From: Planctomycetota bacterium
Lineage (GTDB): Bacteria > Planctomycetota > Phycisphaerae > Phycisphaerales > UBA1924
Length of the DNA stretch: 8,933 nt
Direction: 5' to 3'
Assembly (NCBI GenBank): GCA_023434205.1
Contig: JAEYTB010000017.1
Span: 1-8,933, forward strand
In this document: positions 6,379-8,933 of the stretch, one piece after another
How positions within the stretch are numbered: the stretch's first letter is position 1
Layout of the letters: each line of letters starts with the position of its first letter
Made by a program: the position numbers and the translations under genes
Notes under the pieces: generated by a model
Told to the model about the DNA's origin: nothing
Seen by the model: the letters and a program-made list of their open reading frames with translations, nothing else
Database searches by the model: none

Positions 6379-7051
6379 TGTCCGACGCCTTCTACAGGTT
6401 CATCCGCACCGTCGGCTCGCCCATCTTCGACCTCACCGCGCGCCCCACCGTCCGCGGCGTCGAGCACATCCCCGCCCGCGGCCCCTTCATCCTGGCCTGT
6501 ACCCACCAGTCTTACTTCGATGTCCCCATCATCATCCGCCACACCCCGCGCCACCTCGACATCGTCTCCATCACCGAGGTCTTCAAAAACCCGTTGGTCG
6601 CCTGGTTCTACGGCTCGCTCAACGCCTTCCCTTTGGAACGCTCCCGAGCCGACCCCGCCACCGTCCGCACGATCCTCACCAGGCTCGAGAAGGGCCGCGT
6701 CGTCGCCATGTTCCCCGAGGGCCGCATCCAGCCCGGGGACGCCTCGGTCCTCCGCTCCGGCAAGATCCGCCGCGGCATCGGCCGCATCGCCACCCTCGCC
6801 AACGTCCCCATCGTCCCCTGCGTCATCCTCAACAGCGCCGCGTACATCAGGCCCGCCGCGTGGCTCCCATTCCGCCGCACCCGCTACACCCTCGCCTACG
6901 GCCCGCCCATCCCGCCCACCGCCGAGCCCGAAGCCATCGAGGCGGACCTAGTCGCCGCGTTCCGCACCCTCTCCTCCTTTCCTCCACTCCTCCGCTCCTC
7001 CACTCAGGCGGGACGCGCAACGCCTAACCCCCCTCCTACCCTCCCCCTCCC

Positions 7052-7055
<4 letters not shown>
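6378..7055 (+). CDS. plsC: PlsC-type lysophosphatidic acid acyltransferase, second of tandem pair, with low-complexity C-terminal tail
   Basis: This 225-residue acyltransferase is a paralogue of the gene before it. It has the canonical catalytic block ACTHQSYFD with His43 and Asp48 (HX4D), then AFPLER (83-88), MFPEGR (111-116) and VPIVP (143-147). FPEG binds the glycerophosphate acceptor in the family. It most likely completes phosphatidic acid synthesis for membrane lipids. The start ATG overlaps the previous stop (TGATG), which suggests translational coupling. The domain ends at about residue 197. The last 28 or so residues (Ser/Pro/Leu/Thr-rich) are encoded by a pyrimidine-rich stretch with an octamer tandem repeat (6971-7005) and C-runs (7028-7051). 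They look like former intergenic DNA that has become coding. The stop overlaps the prfC start as ATGA. A shift of frame within the repeat by loss of one unit would end the protein at TAA 7025-7027. Confidence 0.93.
6971..7005 (+). repeat. Octamer tandem repeat, consensus CTCCTCCN, about 4.4 copies
   Basis: The units are CTCCTCCT (6971-6978), TTCCTCCA (6979-6986), CTCCTCCG (6987-6994) and CTCCTCCA (6995-7002), then a partial CTC. Purines interrupt the pyrimidine run only at 6986, 6994 and 7002, exactly eight bases apart. The repeat lies in the 3' end of the second plsC gene. Eight is not a multiple of three, so each unit gained or lost changes the reading frame. Confidence 0.85.
7028..7051 (-). 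other. G-quadruplex-capable motif immediately before the prfC start
   Basis: The plus strand carries C-runs at 7028-7033, 7039-7041, 7043-7047 and 7049-7051. The minus strand therefore has four G-tracts of at least three bases with loops of 1, 1 and 5, which satisfies the usual G3+N1-7 rule. The G-rich strand is the template for the operon; the message itself is C-rich. The motif ends next to the ATG of prfC. That it folds in the cell is not shown. Confidence 0.6.
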
Positions 7056-8644
<1,589 letters not shown>

Positions 8645-8653
8645 GCTGAACCC

Positions 8654-8926
8654 ATGCTCCGCGTCGCCCGCAGGTTCTCCGGCTACGCCCTGGTCTTCTT
8701 CGCCGGCGTGATCGCGATCCGCGCCTTCCAGGAGCCCCTCCCCCACGGCGGCGCGCGGTGGGGGCCCTGGGGCTTCGCCTCCCTCGGCGCGCTCGCCCTC
8801 AGCCTGCTCATCATCGAGCAGCGTGCCCGCCGCGCGATCAACCCCATGCTCTGCAAGTCCTGCCGCTACGACCGCACCGGCCTTACGCCCCAGGCCCCCT
8901 GCCCCGAGTGCGGAAAGCCCCCCTGA
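8654..8926 (+). CDS. Small two-helix membrane protein with C-terminal zinc ribbon, function unknown
   Basis: This 90-residue protein has a short basic N-terminus (MLRVARR), two hydrophobic segments at about 9-25 and 37-54, and a C-terminal treble of paired cysteines: Cys67xxCys70, a 12-residue loop and Cys83xxCys86. The sequence CKSCRYDRTGL...PCPECG matches a zinc-ribbon tail that I associate with many planctomycete proteins. The ribbon should sit in the cytoplasm if both helices cross the membrane. No enzymatic residues are seen and I do not recognise a named family. The gene starts nine bases after the prfC stop, with only a weak GGTGAG before the ATG, and is probably the last or a late gene of the operon. 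Its stop lies seven bases from the right edge of the window. Third-position C preference matches the rest of the cluster, so it is a real gene. Confidence 0.75.
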   Translation: MLRVARRFSGYALVFFAGVIAIRAFQEPLPHGGARWGPWGFASLGALALSLLIIEQRARRAINPMLCKSCRYDRTGLTPQAPCPECGKPP

Positions 8927-8933
8927 CGCGGGC

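Noticed and set aside
6973..6981. Fragment of a 16S rRNA gene
   Set aside because: Only nine bases match the 16S tail and no flanking rRNA sequence is present; the match comes from a pyrimidine repeat inside plsC2.

Overview
The window is GC-rich, densely coded bacterial DNA with eight protein genes. No RNA gene, insertion sequence, phage gene or CRISPR array is visible. The best guess for the source is a planctomycete, possibly of the Phycisphaerae. This rests on the very high GC, a small membrane protein ending in a 'CxxCxYDxTGL...CPxCG' zinc ribbon of a style common in that group, a planctomycete-like mix of strong, weak and absent Shine-Dalgarno sequences, and generic housekeeping genes in an unusual order. 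This is inference from style, not a database result.

Layout. Bases 1-2534 (minus strand) hold a CvpA-family membrane protein (2534-1497). It is followed 87 bases downstream by the E2 acyltransferase of a 2-oxoacid (probably pyruvate) dehydrogenase complex (1409 to the left edge), which lacks only its last few residues. A 97-base divergent gap leads to a secreted TPR-like protein on the plus strand (2632-3918). It converges, with no base between the stop codons, on an M48 zinc metalloprotease on the minus strand (4758-3919). Upstream of the protease, on the same strand, is a UbiE/MenG-type methyltransferase (5644-4850).

A 68-base divergent gap then starts a compact plus-strand cluster: two tandem PlsC-type acyltransferases (5713-6378 and 6378-7055), peptide chain release factor 3 (7052-8644) and the small zinc-ribbon membrane protein (8654-8926). 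The junctions are TGATG, ATGA and a 9-base gap, so this is very probably one operon.

How the genes fit together. The cell processes represented are central carbon metabolism (E2), quinone methylation (UbiE-like), phospholipid acylation (two PlsC), envelope protein quality control (M48 protease, perhaps with the TPR protein) and translation termination (RF3). I see no defence or mobile system. The most unusual DNA lies at the plsC2/prfC junction. There an octamer tandem repeat within the plsC2 reading frame, a G-quadruplex-capable C-run cluster and an ATGA overlap without a Shine-Dalgarno sequence sit together in about 85 bases. Plus-strand genes favour C at the third codon position and minus-strand genes favour G, so the plus strand is C-rich whichever strand is coding. 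This suggests that the minus strand is the replication leading strand here.
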